From Hamadaea tsunoensis DSM 44101 (GTDB taxonomy: Bacteria > Actinomycetota > Actinomycetes > Mycobacteriales > Micromonosporaceae): a stretch of DNA of 64,000 nt. The translations under genes and the position numbers were made by a program. Positions 50,288 to 58,157 of the stretch are shown one piece after another (position 1 is the stretch's first letter; the number at the start of each line of letters is the position of its first letter). Location of the stretch: NCBI RefSeq assembly GCF_000428945.1, contig NZ_AUAX01000014.1, positions 62,001 through 126,000 on the forward strand. The letters are read 5' to 3'. The notes beneath the pieces were generated by a model. The model ran no database searches. It was not told the origin of the DNA and saw nothing but the letters and a program-made list of their open reading frames with translations.

Positions 50288-50444
50288 ACCTGCGGGTGGG
50301 TACGCTGGAGTTTCGGGAACCCTTCGGGCAACCCTTGCGCCGAGGGATGTATCGAATCGATCACGGCCGTCGCCACCAGGCAAGATCGATATCAAGCGAT
50401 GGTCGCTCCGTCTTGAACGCTTCGGGGGTGTGTCCTACGATGGC

Positions 50445-50477
50445 CGTACAGACGTTAAGCCGGTTTACGTCAATACG
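50445..50477. promoter_or_regulatory. element operator site D (14-5-14 dyad)
   Basis: CGTACAGACGTTAA (50445-50458), spacer GCCGG, TTTACGTCAATACG (50464-50477). It has the same arm and spacer lengths as sites B and E, and lies 21 bp before the gene at 50498. Confidence 0.75.
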
Positions 50478-50497
50478 CAGCTACGGGGAGCTACATC

Positions 50498-51061
50498 ATG
50501 GCCAGTGGTCAGAAAGCGGATGGGCGGGTCAACCGCCGCTCGCCGAGGTATCGGACGGCCGAGGAAACGCCGGCGCCTCCCGCGAAGGGAAGGCGAACCT
50601 CCGCCGAGAATGCGCCGCTGGTCTATGAGCCGGGGCGCACTACTCCGGTAACCGAAGAAGAGGCGTTGCGCGTCCTGCGCCGAAAGCGGCGCGCAGAACT
50701 CACCGAGCAGTACGCCGACGCCGACGCCGAGGCATTGCGAGCGGCTGGGCTACCGCCGACCCTGGCCAAGGCGCTGAAAGATCCTGAACTCATGCCGACC
50801 GAGCTGTCGCGATATGACGTCAAGAAATTGCCGGTCACGGTGCGCCTGCCGCGTCCGATGGTGGAACTGCTCAACGCTCTCGCCGAGCTTGAGGACATGT
50901 ACCTGACCTCCGAGATCGAACTGGCGATCTGGAAGGTCCTCAAGGAGCCTCCACGCGATCCGTCGGTCCGGCGAGCGGAGTACCTGGCCTATCTACGCGA
51001 GACGGTCGGGCCGGAGCGGGCGCAATACATGCTCGACAAACTGTTCGGCGGCGAAGCCTAA
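50498..51061 (+). CDS. hypothetical protein of the element
   Basis: 187 residues from ATG 50498 with a GGGGAG site, directly behind operator D. The first ~60 residues are basic and Pro-rich; a helical region follows (EEEALRVLRRKRRAELTEQYADADAEAL) and a short beta-then-helix piece (KKLPVTVRLPRPMVELLNALAELEDMYLTSEIELAIWK) that could be a ribbon-helix-helix-like or dimerisation unit. Not recognised. A strong terminator follows its stop. Confidence 0.65.
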   Translation: MASGQKADGRVNRRSPRYRTAEETPAPPAKGRRTSAENAPLVYEPGRTTPVTEEEALRVLRRKRRAELTEQYADADAEALRAAGLPPTLAKALKDPELMPTELSRYDVKKLPVTVRLPRPMVELLNALAELEDMYLTSEIELAIWKVLKEPPRDPSVRRAEYLAYLRETVGPERAQYMLDKLFGGEA

Positions 51062-51069
51062 GCAATGCA

Positions 51070-51112
51070 CCACGGCGGGCTGCCATCGCTCTGCGACGGC
51101 AGCCCCCCGTGG
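51070..51112. terminator. bidirectional terminator between convergent genes
   Basis: CCACGGCGGGCTGCC (51070-51084) and GGCAGCCCCCCGTGG (51098-51112) pair over 15 positions with one mismatch, between the convergent 50498 and 51129 genes. Confidence 0.65.
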
Positions 51113-51128
51113 TCGTCGGCCCCGCAAC

Positions 51129-51716
51129 CTACGGATGCTGGTTGCTGCCTTGCCGGCAGCCCAGGTCGACCACGGCCATTTCGGCCACGAGGGCGCGCCC
51201 CTCCGCCAACAGGTCGACGAACTCGTCGGAAAGCAGCCCGCCATGGTGATCGGCCAGGCTGTAGAGCCCGACGGTGCAACTGTCGGCGCGAGTCCAGCTC
51301 CGTGGTGGCCGACGAATCGCTCCGCTCGCGATGAGAATGCCCGCCACGAACAGCGACGCTCCGCCGGCAGTGCGTTCGATAAGCCCACGGCGATGCCAGC
51401 GGGCTTCCAAGTAGTCACCGGTCCACCGGGTGAATCCAGGCGACAGGGCGGCCAACTGCTCGGGACGTACGCAGGCCACAACGAGCGGTTCGTCGCTGTC
51501 GGGCCAGGTGGACACTGTCAGGAGTGGCGGAGCGATCGCGGTCGAGGCCATCGGCGCGGCCGAGGCCGCGACCGTCCACAAAGGCGCACCGCGGTTCAGG
51601 TCGTGGCTCGGGCAGTTCTGGTCGTCGGTCGGCGGCGGAAAGTGGTCTAGACCCGGTCCCCGCCGCTCCAATGTGATATGCGGGATCGCCCAACTGTCGT
51701 TCGGCATCCGCTTCAT
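51129..51716 (-). CDS. hypothetical protein of the element
   Basis: 195 residues from the ATG at 51716 (a Met three residues later is also possible); no clear ribosome site. The sequence is alpha/beta without known motifs (LLTVSTWPDSDEPLVVACVR; FVDLLAEGRALVAEMAVVDLG). Codon positions remain GC3-biased across the frame, which is the main support. Function unknown. Its upstream 300 bp hold no other gene. Confidence 0.45.
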   Translation of the reverse strand: MKRMPNDSWAIPHITLERRGPGLDHFPPPTDDQNCPSHDLNRGAPLWTVAASAAPMASTAIAPPLLTVSTWPDSDEPLVVACVRPEQLAALSPGFTRWTGDYLEARWHRRGLIERTAGGASLFVAGILIASGAIRRPPRSWTRADSCTVGLYSLADHHGGLLSDEFVDLLAEGRALVAEMAVVDLGCRQGSNQHP

Positions 51717-52020
51717 CCGGTATACCACCGGGCAACGCCCCCTCGTGATGGTCAATGAAGACCGGCATCGTTCAGCATGCCAGCGCCGCGAGCGCTTCAC
51801 CAGGAACTGGCAGTATAGATTGCAACTTGCACGAGTGGCGGATTGCCGGATTCGACACCATTTGAACGGCTGTGACTGTCTGTTGTGTCCTCGTGCCGTG
51901 GCGGCGTCGACGATGAGGGCTTGCCGAGATCGACGGCGGATTCCACGGCAGTGCTGCGAAGCGAATGCCCGGCCAGCTCGGGAAGCTAAGGCGCACCCTC
52001 GATCGGCAGGGTGTGAGGGG
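51717..52020. other. gene-poor stretch
   Basis: Between two minus-strand genes. On the minus strand TATACT (about 51812-51817) could be a -10 for the 51129 gene. No repeats or convincing ORFs were found. Confidence 0.35.
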
Positions 52021-53214
52021 TCATCGTGGTGCGGGTCCAGCGGTGCTCTTTTCTAACCACAGCAGGGTGCGCTGGACGACGGGGCCGTCGAATGCCGCGG
52101 CCACGCGTAGCAGCCACGCGACCTCCTGGGCCATGGATTCGCTGCCGGGCTGGAGTGTCGCTGATCCGCTGTGCGGCAGGTCGCGTGTTCGTGCCATCAA
52201 GGCACCGGCTACCACAGCGGCCTCGATAGCAGCGTCGCGCTCGATGCCAGTCAGATGCTGATGTTCGGCGAACTCGGCGGCCTTCGCTGCGACGTCGGCG
52301 TCCATCCAGTCACGCAACTCGTAGTAGACGTCGCGTATCTCCAAGGTGCGCCGAGCGAGGACCTGATGGTGGCGGGCAAGGACACATGCGAGGAACTCGG
52401 GCGCCGATATATGCCGCCCGAGGTCGACGGCTCGGTATGGGCCAGTGAGGATTTGCCAGTACGGATGCAGGCGCAGGCACTGGTAGGCCCGATAGCCGCG
52501 GTGGGCGCTGGCTCCGACGATCGGGATGGACAGACTCGTGCAGAGCCCGGTCAGCCCGATCGCCAGGCCGATCAGGTAGATGGGTACGAGGTTGTCGTGG
52601 GCCTGCTGCTGACCCATCTGGTCGGCGGCGGTGATGATCAGCCCGGTGAGGGCGTACGCCATGCCGCCGAGCCCGGCGGCGGCGAACGACCACAGAGTCC
52701 AGCGGATGTGCCTGCGCGGGATCTTGCGCGCGTAGCGGGTCGCGTAGCGCATGACGTCGAGCCCGGTCCAGCAGACGTACGCGAAGAAGATCGCCATGTA
52801 GGGCGGACTGGCCACGCCGGACCTGGGTGGCAAACTCTCGTTGGCCGGGAAACAGATGAAGGCGGCCACCATGACCGCAACACACGCGACGCAGGCGGCG
52901 GCTCGAAGGCGAGCGCTGTGGGCCGCGCGGTCAGGCGCCATTACCCAATGAACAACCATGATCTGCGCGCATCCGGCAGCGGCCAGACCGAAGCTATCGC
53001 CCACGAGGCCGGCGGCACGCTCAACACCCAGCAGCGCGTCGACTGCCGGATAGCCGAAGCCAGGGGTTAGCACGACGCAGGCGCCCGTCGAGAACCCTGC
53101 GATGCCGAGTTTGCCGAGCCGGGCGGGATCACGCCCGGCCGGACTGCGTACGAGGTCGACGACGAAGACCAGCAGCGTCCAGCCCAGCGCGACCGCTCCG
53201 ATCACCGCTGGCAT
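52021..53214 (-). CDS. DUF6545 / MAB_1171c-type membrane protein
   Basis: 397 residues. Six to seven helices in the first ~235 residues (AVIGAVALGWTLLVFVVDLV; AAACVACVAVMVAAFICF; MAIFFAYVCWTGLDVM; LIGLAIGLTGLCTSLSIPIVG), then a cytoplasmic DUF6545-like domain (TGPYRAVDLGRHISAPEFL, RRTLEIRDVYYELRDWMD, GIERDAAIEAAVVAGALM). These proteins are regularly encoded after an XRE regulator and an ImmA-type peptidase, as here. Its ATG lies inside the end of the peptidase gene (13-bp overlap). Role unknown; possibly a membrane sensor for the trio. Confidence 0.8.
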   Translation of the reverse strand: MPAVIGAVALGWTLLVFVVDLVRSPAGRDPARLGKLGIAGFSTGACVVLTPGFGYPAVDALLGVERAAGLVGDSFGLAAAGCAQIMVVHWVMAPDRAAHSARLRAAACVACVAVMVAAFICFPANESLPPRSGVASPPYMAIFFAYVCWTGLDVMRYATRYARKIPRRHIRWTLWSFAAAGLGGMAYALTGLIITAADQMGQQQAHDNLVPIYLIGLAIGLTGLCTSLSIPIVGASAHRGYRAYQCLRLHPYWQILTGPYRAVDLGRHISAPEFLACVLARHHQVLARRTLEIRDVYYELRDWMDADVAAKAAEFAEHQHLTGIERDAAIEAAVVAGALMARTRDLPHSGSATLQPGSESMAQEVAWLLRVAAAFDGPVVQRTLLWLEKSTAGPAPR

Positions 53215-53708
53215 ATGGTCTGCCCTCTCCATGCGTAGGGCGGGACCTCCCAGCTGTAGTCGTACGTCCGCATCACCCGACCGACGTCCGCGTCCACGTG
53301 CGGCTGCGGACGAGGCGGGCGCCAGCGGGCGGCGATCGCCCTGGCGAGAACTTCCGCCTCGTTCTCGACCGTGCCACGGTGAAGGCTGCGTACGGCTTCT
53401 GGCGAGTTCAGCAACCCCAGCGGGATGCCCGCGTGCCCAAGGAGCATGTGGGCGATCTCGTGCATCACAAGGTGATCGCGGTGGTGGGGAGACTGCGCGT
53501 CCCTGGCGTACACGATATGGTCGGCCGGGCCAGCACGGAACCAGAACGAGCTGACACCGGCGGGAAGCGGCTGAGCGTAGAGCAGGATGCGGCGGTCGCG
53601 AAGGTCGCGGACGTGGTTGACGAATCCGTCCAGCGACCACGGCACCGGAGGACACAGCGAGGCCGCCAGCGAGTCACAGCGTCTCTGCAGTACCGTTCGC
53701 TCCGCCAT
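53202..53708 (-). CDS. ImmA/IrrE-type zinc metallopeptidase
   Basis: 168 residues. Zinc motif HEIAHMLLGH near residues 83-92 with the third ligand expected in NEAEVLARAIAARW. In ICEBs1 and related elements ImmA-type peptidases cleave their partner XRE repressor to induce the element; the next upstream gene here is an XRE protein, supporting the same pairing. Ends overlapping the DUF6545 membrane protein gene. Confidence 0.85.
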   Translation of the reverse strand: MAERTVLQRRCDSLAASLCPPVPWSLDGFVNHVRDLRDRRILLYAQPLPAGVSSFWFRAGPADHIVYARDAQSPHHRDHLVMHEIAHMLLGHAGIPLGLLNSPEAVRSLHRGTVENEAEVLARAIAARWRPPRPQPHVDADVGRVMRTYDYSWEVPPYAWRGQTICQR

Positions 53709-53739
53709 TGCCGTTCTCCCCCGTGAGTGCGTACGCGTT

Positions 53740-54144
53740 TCAGGTGCTCGGTCCGGGCCCGTCAGGCTCGATCTGTCCGGACAGGATCCCGTCTATCAGG
53801 CTCCTCACGCCCAGCAGGCTTTCGCGGTCGAGTCGCGACGCCCGGAAGCCGATCTGGGCGACCTCTTCAGACGCCGGGACGAATCCCGCTAACGAACCGG
53901 GAATCAGATACGCCGGGTCTCGTCCGAAGAACGTGGCAATTTTCACTAGCGTATCCACCCGCGGGCCGGCCACGGTGCCCGCAAGCAGATCGGCGATGTG
54001 CCCGTGTGAACAGCCGGCCGCCTGGCCGATCTGCCGCGTCGTGTATCGCTTGCCGTTCGGTTGCCGCTGGGTATCGATCAAGTGCCGCAACCGCTCGCCG
54101 ATGGTGGCCGAACACGCGCGGTCGTCCGCTTCGCGGGCTTTCAA
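53740..54144 (-). CDS. XRE-family repressor-like regulator (partner of the ImmA-type peptidase)
   Basis: 134 residues. HTH in GERLRHLIDTQRQPNGKRYTTRQ, then IGQAAGCSHGHIADLLAGTVAGP, followed by VDTLVKIATFFGRDPAYLIPG, as in short XRE proteins with a C-terminal tail. The start appears to be TTG 54144; a better codon is not visible. It diverges from an MmyB-like regulator gene, so the two regulators share a 155-bp promoter region. Candidate cleavage target of the peptidase. Confidence 0.75.
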   Translation of the reverse strand: MKAREADDRACSATIGERLRHLIDTQRQPNGKRYTTRQIGQAAGCSHGHIADLLAGTVAGPRVDTLVKIATFFGRDPAYLIPGSLAGFVPASEEVAQIGFRASRLDRESLLGVRSLIDGILSGQIEPDGPGPST

Positions 54145-54299
54145 GGTAAGGACCCCAATCCTGTCTACAGCTGGACACAGGACGGACAGTTTGTCGTTGT
54201 GGGTTGACAGATGTTTGGGCCGTCACTCTATGCTTGCTGACTTGAAGAGATCAAGCCCTTCCTGCCGGTCAGCACCCACCCTGTGACAGGGGATGCCGC

Positions 54300-55241
54300 A
54301 TGATCTACCGCCGCTCACGAGGCGCGCCGCGTCCATCATCCACACCCGACAGTCCGAATCCGCAGGTCGACACCACACCCACGGGAGAAACTCTCGCGGC
54401 GAACCTCGATCGCGGAGCCGAACTGAATCGCCTCATGGTCGCCTGGCGAAGGCGTATCCGGTTCGACCGGCGCCGCCACGGTCGCGGCCATCTCGCACAC
54501 CCGAGCCAGGAATGGGTCGCCGCGCGCGTCGGAGTGTCGGCCGGCTACTACGGAGCCCTGGAGCGCGGCGAGCGCGGCCGCTACTCGCCAGACATCCTCG
54601 ACGCCGTGGCCGACTGCCTCGGGCTGAGCACCGGGGAACGACGCGTGCTCTACCACCTCGCGATCGACCAGGAGCCAGCGCCCCGCCCGTACGCCGAGCC
54701 GAAGATCAGCCACGCGGTGCTGGAAATGCTGCACGAGCAGATGTGGCCGACCTACCTGTGCGACGCGGCCTGGAACACGCTGGCATACAACGAAATCGCG
54801 CTGCTGTGGTTCCCGCACCTGCGCACCGAACCCAACTGGATGCGCTGGGTCTTCCTCGACCCGACGAGCAACCAACAGCTGATCAACTGGGAAACCGTGC
54901 ACACGCCCGTGATGCTCGCCCAACTACGAGCCCAGTACGCCGTCATGCCCGGCAACCAGGCCATCGCTGACCTGCTCGCTGAGATCCTGAACAACAGTTC
55001 GGCGGCCCGGCGCATCTGGAAGAACGATCCCCGCGTCTGGCTGCACGAAGACGGCGATGTGCGAGAAATCCTGCGACCAGGCTCCGACGCGCCGATCGCG
55101 ATCGAGGTGCTGTCCTGGACCCCAAATCGCAACCCGGACCTGCGCGCCACCCAGCTGCGACCACGTGGCCGCAAGGGGTCAGCCCGCCCAGGCGACGACC
55201 TCCATGTCATCGTCAATACGTTAACGCGCTTTACGTATTGA
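54300..55241 (+). CDS. MmyB-like XRE transcriptional regulator
   Basis: 313 residues. HTH at ~70-110 (LAHPSQEWVAARVGVSAGY, YGALERGERGRYSPDILDAVA) and the MmyB ligand-binding PAS-like domain behind it (MWPTYLCDAAWNTLAYNEIALLWFP split as TYLCDAAWNTLAYNE; NWMRWVFLDPTS). Proteins of this kind regulate antibiotic clusters. A TTA leucine codon (55221) lies six codons before the stop, inside operator E, so expression may depend on the bldA-type tRNA. Candidate master regulator of the element's operators. Confidence 0.85.
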   Translation: MIYRRSRGAPRPSSTPDSPNPQVDTTPTGETLAANLDRGAELNRLMVAWRRRIRFDRRRHGRGHLAHPSQEWVAARVGVSAGYYGALERGERGRYSPDILDAVADCLGLSTGERRVLYHLAIDQEPAPRPYAEPKISHAVLEMLHEQMWPTYLCDAAWNTLAYNEIALLWFPHLRTEPNWMRWVFLDPTSNQQLINWETVHTPVMLAQLRAQYAVMPGNQAIADLLAEILNNSSAARRIWKNDPRVWLHEDGDVREILRPGSDAPIAIEVLSWTPNRNPDLRATQLRPRGRKGSARPGDDLHVIVNTLTRFTY

Positions 55242-55243
55242 CG
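55211..55243. promoter_or_regulatory. element operator site E (14-5-14 dyad) over the 3' end of the MmyB-like gene
   Basis: CGTCAATACGTTAA (55211-55224), spacer CGCGC, TTTACGTATTGACG (55230-55243); 13 of 14 positions are complementary, the most symmetric copy. It overlaps the last codons of the MmyB-like gene and lies upstream of the hairpin region. Confidence 0.8.
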
Positions 55244-55274
55244 TTAAAGCGGTCGGCGGGGCATGATGGCGGCA

Positions 55275-55451
55275 TGGTCGGAGCGTGCCCCGTAGCGCAC
55301 GCTCCGACCACACGGGGGAACGGGCAGCCCGCCCCGGTAGGGCGAAAGCCCGCGGGCTGCCCGTATATCTCAAGCGCTCCGACCACGTCGGAGCGCTTGA
55401 GGCATACGGTGAGCAATGGGCGACGCTTCCCTGGTTGCCCGCTGCTCACCG
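55275..55451 (+). ncRNA. putative structured RNA: four consecutive hairpins
   Basis: H1 55275-55287/55298-55310 (13 bp perfect), H2 55320-55331/55353-55364 (about 11-12 bp with inner GCCC/GGGC stem), H3 55370-55383/55387-55400 (14 bp perfect, loop CAC), H4 55407-55415/55443-55451 (9 bp, inner GGGC/GCCC). H1 and H3 share GCTCCGACCAC, so the left arm of H1 can pair with the left arm of H3, giving an alternative fold. It lies between operator E and the asnB promoter; no T-tract. Riboregulator, attenuator or terminator series are all possible. Confidence 0.5.
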
Positions 55452-55508
55452 CGAAGCGGAGTACGTTGGCCACCTCGTCCATTCAGGCAGTTCTGCCGGC
55501 CGATTGTC

Positions 55509-55527
55509 TTAACGTACATACATAAAA
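55509..55527 (+). promoter_or_regulatory. element operator half-site F at the asnB promoter
   Basis: TTAACGTACATACA (55509-55522) followed by TAAAA. Only one half-site is recognisable; the expected left arm (55490-55503) does not match. The site is 90-110 bp upstream of the asparagine-synthase ATG. Confidence 0.65.
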
Positions 55528-55616
55528 GTGATCTACCTGCCTACGCTTCCGGGGGTGCGCGGGCGCAATCGCGAACCGCTTGTGCCGAGCGCACCACATC
55601 ACAGCGGGGGCTGACC

Positions 55617-57437
55617 ATGTGCGGAATCGCGGGCATCGTCGACATCGGACACACGCAGGAGGAGCTTCAGCGTCTTGCCGAGACGATGACGGCAACCCTT
55701 GCCCACCGAGGACCGGACGCCGCAGCGACCTGGTCGGGCGCAACTGCCGCCCTGGGGCACAGCCGCCTGCAAATCATCGACGCGCCCGGCGGCGCACAAC
55801 CGATGCGCCTGCACCTGCCCGGACAAGGTCACATCGTCGTCTGTTTCAACGGCGAGATCTACAACTTCGAGCGACTGCGCCAGCAGCTGCAAAGCCTCGG
55901 CCATCTGTTCACCAGCCGCAGCGACACCGAGGTGGTCCTGCACTCCTACGTGCAATGGGGCACAGACTGCTTCGCGCACATGGACGGCATCTTCGCCGTC
56001 GCCGTGTGGGACGAACGAGATCGGTCACTCGTCCTGGCTCGCGACCACCTGGGTGTCAAACCGCTCTACTACGCCCGAACGGGCACCGGCCTCATCTTCG
56101 GCTCCGAAATCAAGGCCATTCTGGCTGCCGGCGTACCTGCCGAACTCGACGAGCAAGGCGTCGCCGAACTCGCCCAGGTACCCATGATCAGCCCCGGCGG
56201 CGCCATTCTTCGCGGGATCGCCGAAGTCCGGCCCGCGACCGTAGCGCAGTTCCGCGACGGTCGGCTCACCGAGCACACGTACTGGACCCTGACCAGCCGC
56301 CCCCACCGCGACGACCTGGAGACCACCGTACGCATGATCCGCGCTCTGCTCGTCGACGCCGTCCGGGCCCAGCTGGTCGCCGACCGCCCCGTCGCCGCCC
56401 TGAACTCCGGCGGCCTCGACTCCGCTACCACCGCCGCCATCGCCACGGCGTACCTGCGCGACGACGGCCGGGACCTACACACTTTCGATGTCGACCACGC
56501 GGCCGACGGCACCTCCTACTCCGGCTCCGCATTTCACGTCGACCGCGACCACCCGCACGCGCTCCTCGTAGCCGACCACATCAAGAGCGTGCACCACACC
56601 ACCAGCATCACCACCGACGCACTGCTCGCCGCACAAGACGCCGCGCTGACCGCGATGGACCTGCCGTCGCTGTCGACAATCAACATCAGCTTGGACCTGC
56701 TGTTCCGGGACGTCAGCGTCTATGCACCCGTGGTCCTGTCCGGCGAGGGCGCAGACGAGGCATGGCACGGCTACCGCTGGTACAACGACCGGGCTGACTA
56801 CGCCACGGACGACTGGCCCTGGCACCAGACCTACCGGCCCGTCACACCCCTGCTACGGCAGGACGTAATAGACCAAGCGGACCCGCTCGGCTATTCCAAC
56901 GACCGCTACCACGCCGCTCTCGCCGAGGTGCCCCGCCTGGTCGGCGAGACGGGGTCGGCCCGCCGGATACGCGAGGTCGCCTGGCTGACCAACACCTATT
57001 ACCTGCCGTTCCTGCTGCGGCGAGCCGATCGGATGGCGATGGCTCATGGTGTTGAAGTGCGCGTCCCGTTCCTGTCTACGCAGCTGTTTGAGTACGCGTG
57101 GAACGTTCCGCCCGTCATGAAGGGCGTCGACGGAGTCGAGAAGGGTCTGCTGCGTCGCGCGGCCGCGACATTTCTCCCCCGAGAGATAGCTCAGCGGCGG
57201 AAGTCCGGCTACCCGGCCAGCCTCACGCTCAGCTACCAGCGCGCGCTGTGGGAGCGGGCTCGTGACCTTCTCGCCGAACCAGACGCTCCAGTCTTCAGGC
57301 TGTTTGATCGCATTAGCGTCATGGGCGTGCTGGATAAGCACGCCGAAGACCTCAGCGACTGGACGCCAACCCAGCACATCGCATACATGTTGGAGGTCGA
57401 GACTTGGCTGCGGCAAGCCAAGATCACCATCCGATGA
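55617..57437 (+). CDS. asparagine synthase (glutamine-hydrolysing)-like amidotransferase
   Basis: 606 residues, normal AsnB length. Starts MCGIAG with Cys2 as the glutaminase nucleophile; RGPDA and FNGEIYN line the glutamine site. The synthetase half has the PP-loop SGGLDS (~residue 265) and VVLSGEGADE. AsnB-like enzymes on secondary-metabolite elements amidate aspartyl or other carboxylates (or close rings, as in lasso-type and beta-lactam synthetases) rather than make asparagine for growth. The half-site F upstream places it in the element regulon. Confidence 0.9.
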   Translation: MCGIAGIVDIGHTQEELQRLAETMTATLAHRGPDAAATWSGATAALGHSRLQIIDAPGGAQPMRLHLPGQGHIVVCFNGEIYNFERLRQQLQSLGHLFTSRSDTEVVLHSYVQWGTDCFAHMDGIFAVAVWDERDRSLVLARDHLGVKPLYYARTGTGLIFGSEIKAILAAGVPAELDEQGVAELAQVPMISPGGAILRGIAEVRPATVAQFRDGRLTEHTYWTLTSRPHRDDLETTVRMIRALLVDAVRAQLVADRPVAALNSGGLDSATTAAIATAYLRDDGRDLHTFDVDHAADGTSYSGSAFHVDRDHPHALLVADHIKSVHHTTSITTDALLAAQDAALTAMDLPSLSTINISLDLLFRDVSVYAPVVLSGEGADEAWHGYRWYNDRADYATDDWPWHQTYRPVTPLLRQDVIDQADPLGYSNDRYHAALAEVPRLVGETGSARRIREVAWLTNTYYLPFLLRRADRMAMAHGVEVRVPFLSTQLFEYAWNVPPVMKGVDGVEKGLLRRAAATFLPREIAQRRKSGYPASLTLSYQRALWERARDLLAEPDAPVFRLFDRISVMGVLDKHAEDLSDWTPTQHIAYMLEVETWLRQAKITIR

Positions 57438-57614
57438 AATGGGTCGCGGCGCAGACGCTGCGGCTGAACCAAGGGGTCGATGTGGCGCGGAGTGTGGTGA
57501 GTGCGCCAGGTCGGCAAGCGTCATGGAGAGTCTTCGCGCGCCGTCGGCGGAACGCCTCCAGCGCCATGATCGCGTTGGAGGCCGAAGGTGCGCGCGCGGT
57601 CCTCGGCTTCGAGA
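57438..57614. other. intergenic spacer between convergent asnB and Nudix genes
   Basis: Frames across it are short and give no recognised product; no terminator hairpin of note was found. Confidence 0.3.
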
Positions 57615-58157
57615 CTAGTCAGCGGGTTGCGAAGATGCAGCAAGGATGTACAGCAGGGCGGCCAGAGTCGTACCGGCGACGATGTCGCGTTTGTCGATCA
57701 AACCGCGAATGTCGGCGAGCGGTATCCATTCGATTTTGTCGCTCTCGAATGCGTCTTTGGGCGGTCCGACCTGTGTGGCTCCGTCGGCGCGAAAAATGTG
57801 GTGCTGGGAGGTCATGAGCCCCGGGGAGGGTTGGCTGTACAGCAGCGGCCGTATTGGGCGGTGGGCGCGCCAGCCGGTTTCCTCCTCGGCTTCTCGGGCG
57901 GCGGCGTCAGCGGGGTCCTCGTCGGGGCGGATGCTGCCTTGGGGGATCTCCCAGCCCCAGGTGTCGGTGATGAACCGGTGGCGCCACAGCAGCAGGACCC
58001 GTTGGTCGTGGACGATGACCAGACCGGCGCCGGGCGCCGCGGTTTTGATGAGGCGGTGGTCGAGGTGGCGGCCGTCGGGCAGTTCGACGTCGGCGCTTTG
58101 CACGTGGACCCACTGGTCTTGGTAGAGGTCACGGACGCTGTGGACGGTCCAGCGCAT
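57615..58157 (-). CDS. Nudix hydrolase
   Basis: 180 residues. Complete Nudix box G-SIRPDE-DPADAAA-REAEEETGW (written in pieces; G-x5-E-x7-REUxEExGU) near residues 72-96, with the metal-binding REAEEE. Preceding strands LVIVHDQRVLLLWRHRF place it in the ADP-sugar/NADH type of size. It overlaps the TPR regulator stop by one base (TGATG), so the pair is translated together. Regulator-Nudix pairs of this kind are common in streptomycetes; substrate unknown. Confidence 0.88.
   Translation of the reverse strand: MRWTVHSVRDLYQDQWVHVQSADVELPDGRHLDHRLIKTAAPGAGLVIVHDQRVLLLWRHRFITDTWGWEIPQGSIRPDEDPADAAAREAEEETGWRAHRPIRPLLYSQPSPGLMTSQHHIFRADGATQVGPPKDAFESDKIEWIPLADIRGLIDKRDIVAGTTLAALLYILAASSQPAD

Noticed and set aside
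55274..55525. 83-codon ORF across the hairpins (two overlapping frames)
   Set aside because: Its residues merely translate the inverted repeats, no ribosome site precedes it, and it runs through operator F.
55617..57437. Lasso-peptide cyclase
   Set aside because: A full glutaminase domain and intact AsnB motifs are present, and no B-type protease or precursor peptide is nearby.
57404..57817. 137-codon frame after asnB as a transposase fragment
   Set aside because: No transposase motif could be recognised; it runs into the Nudix gene antisense.
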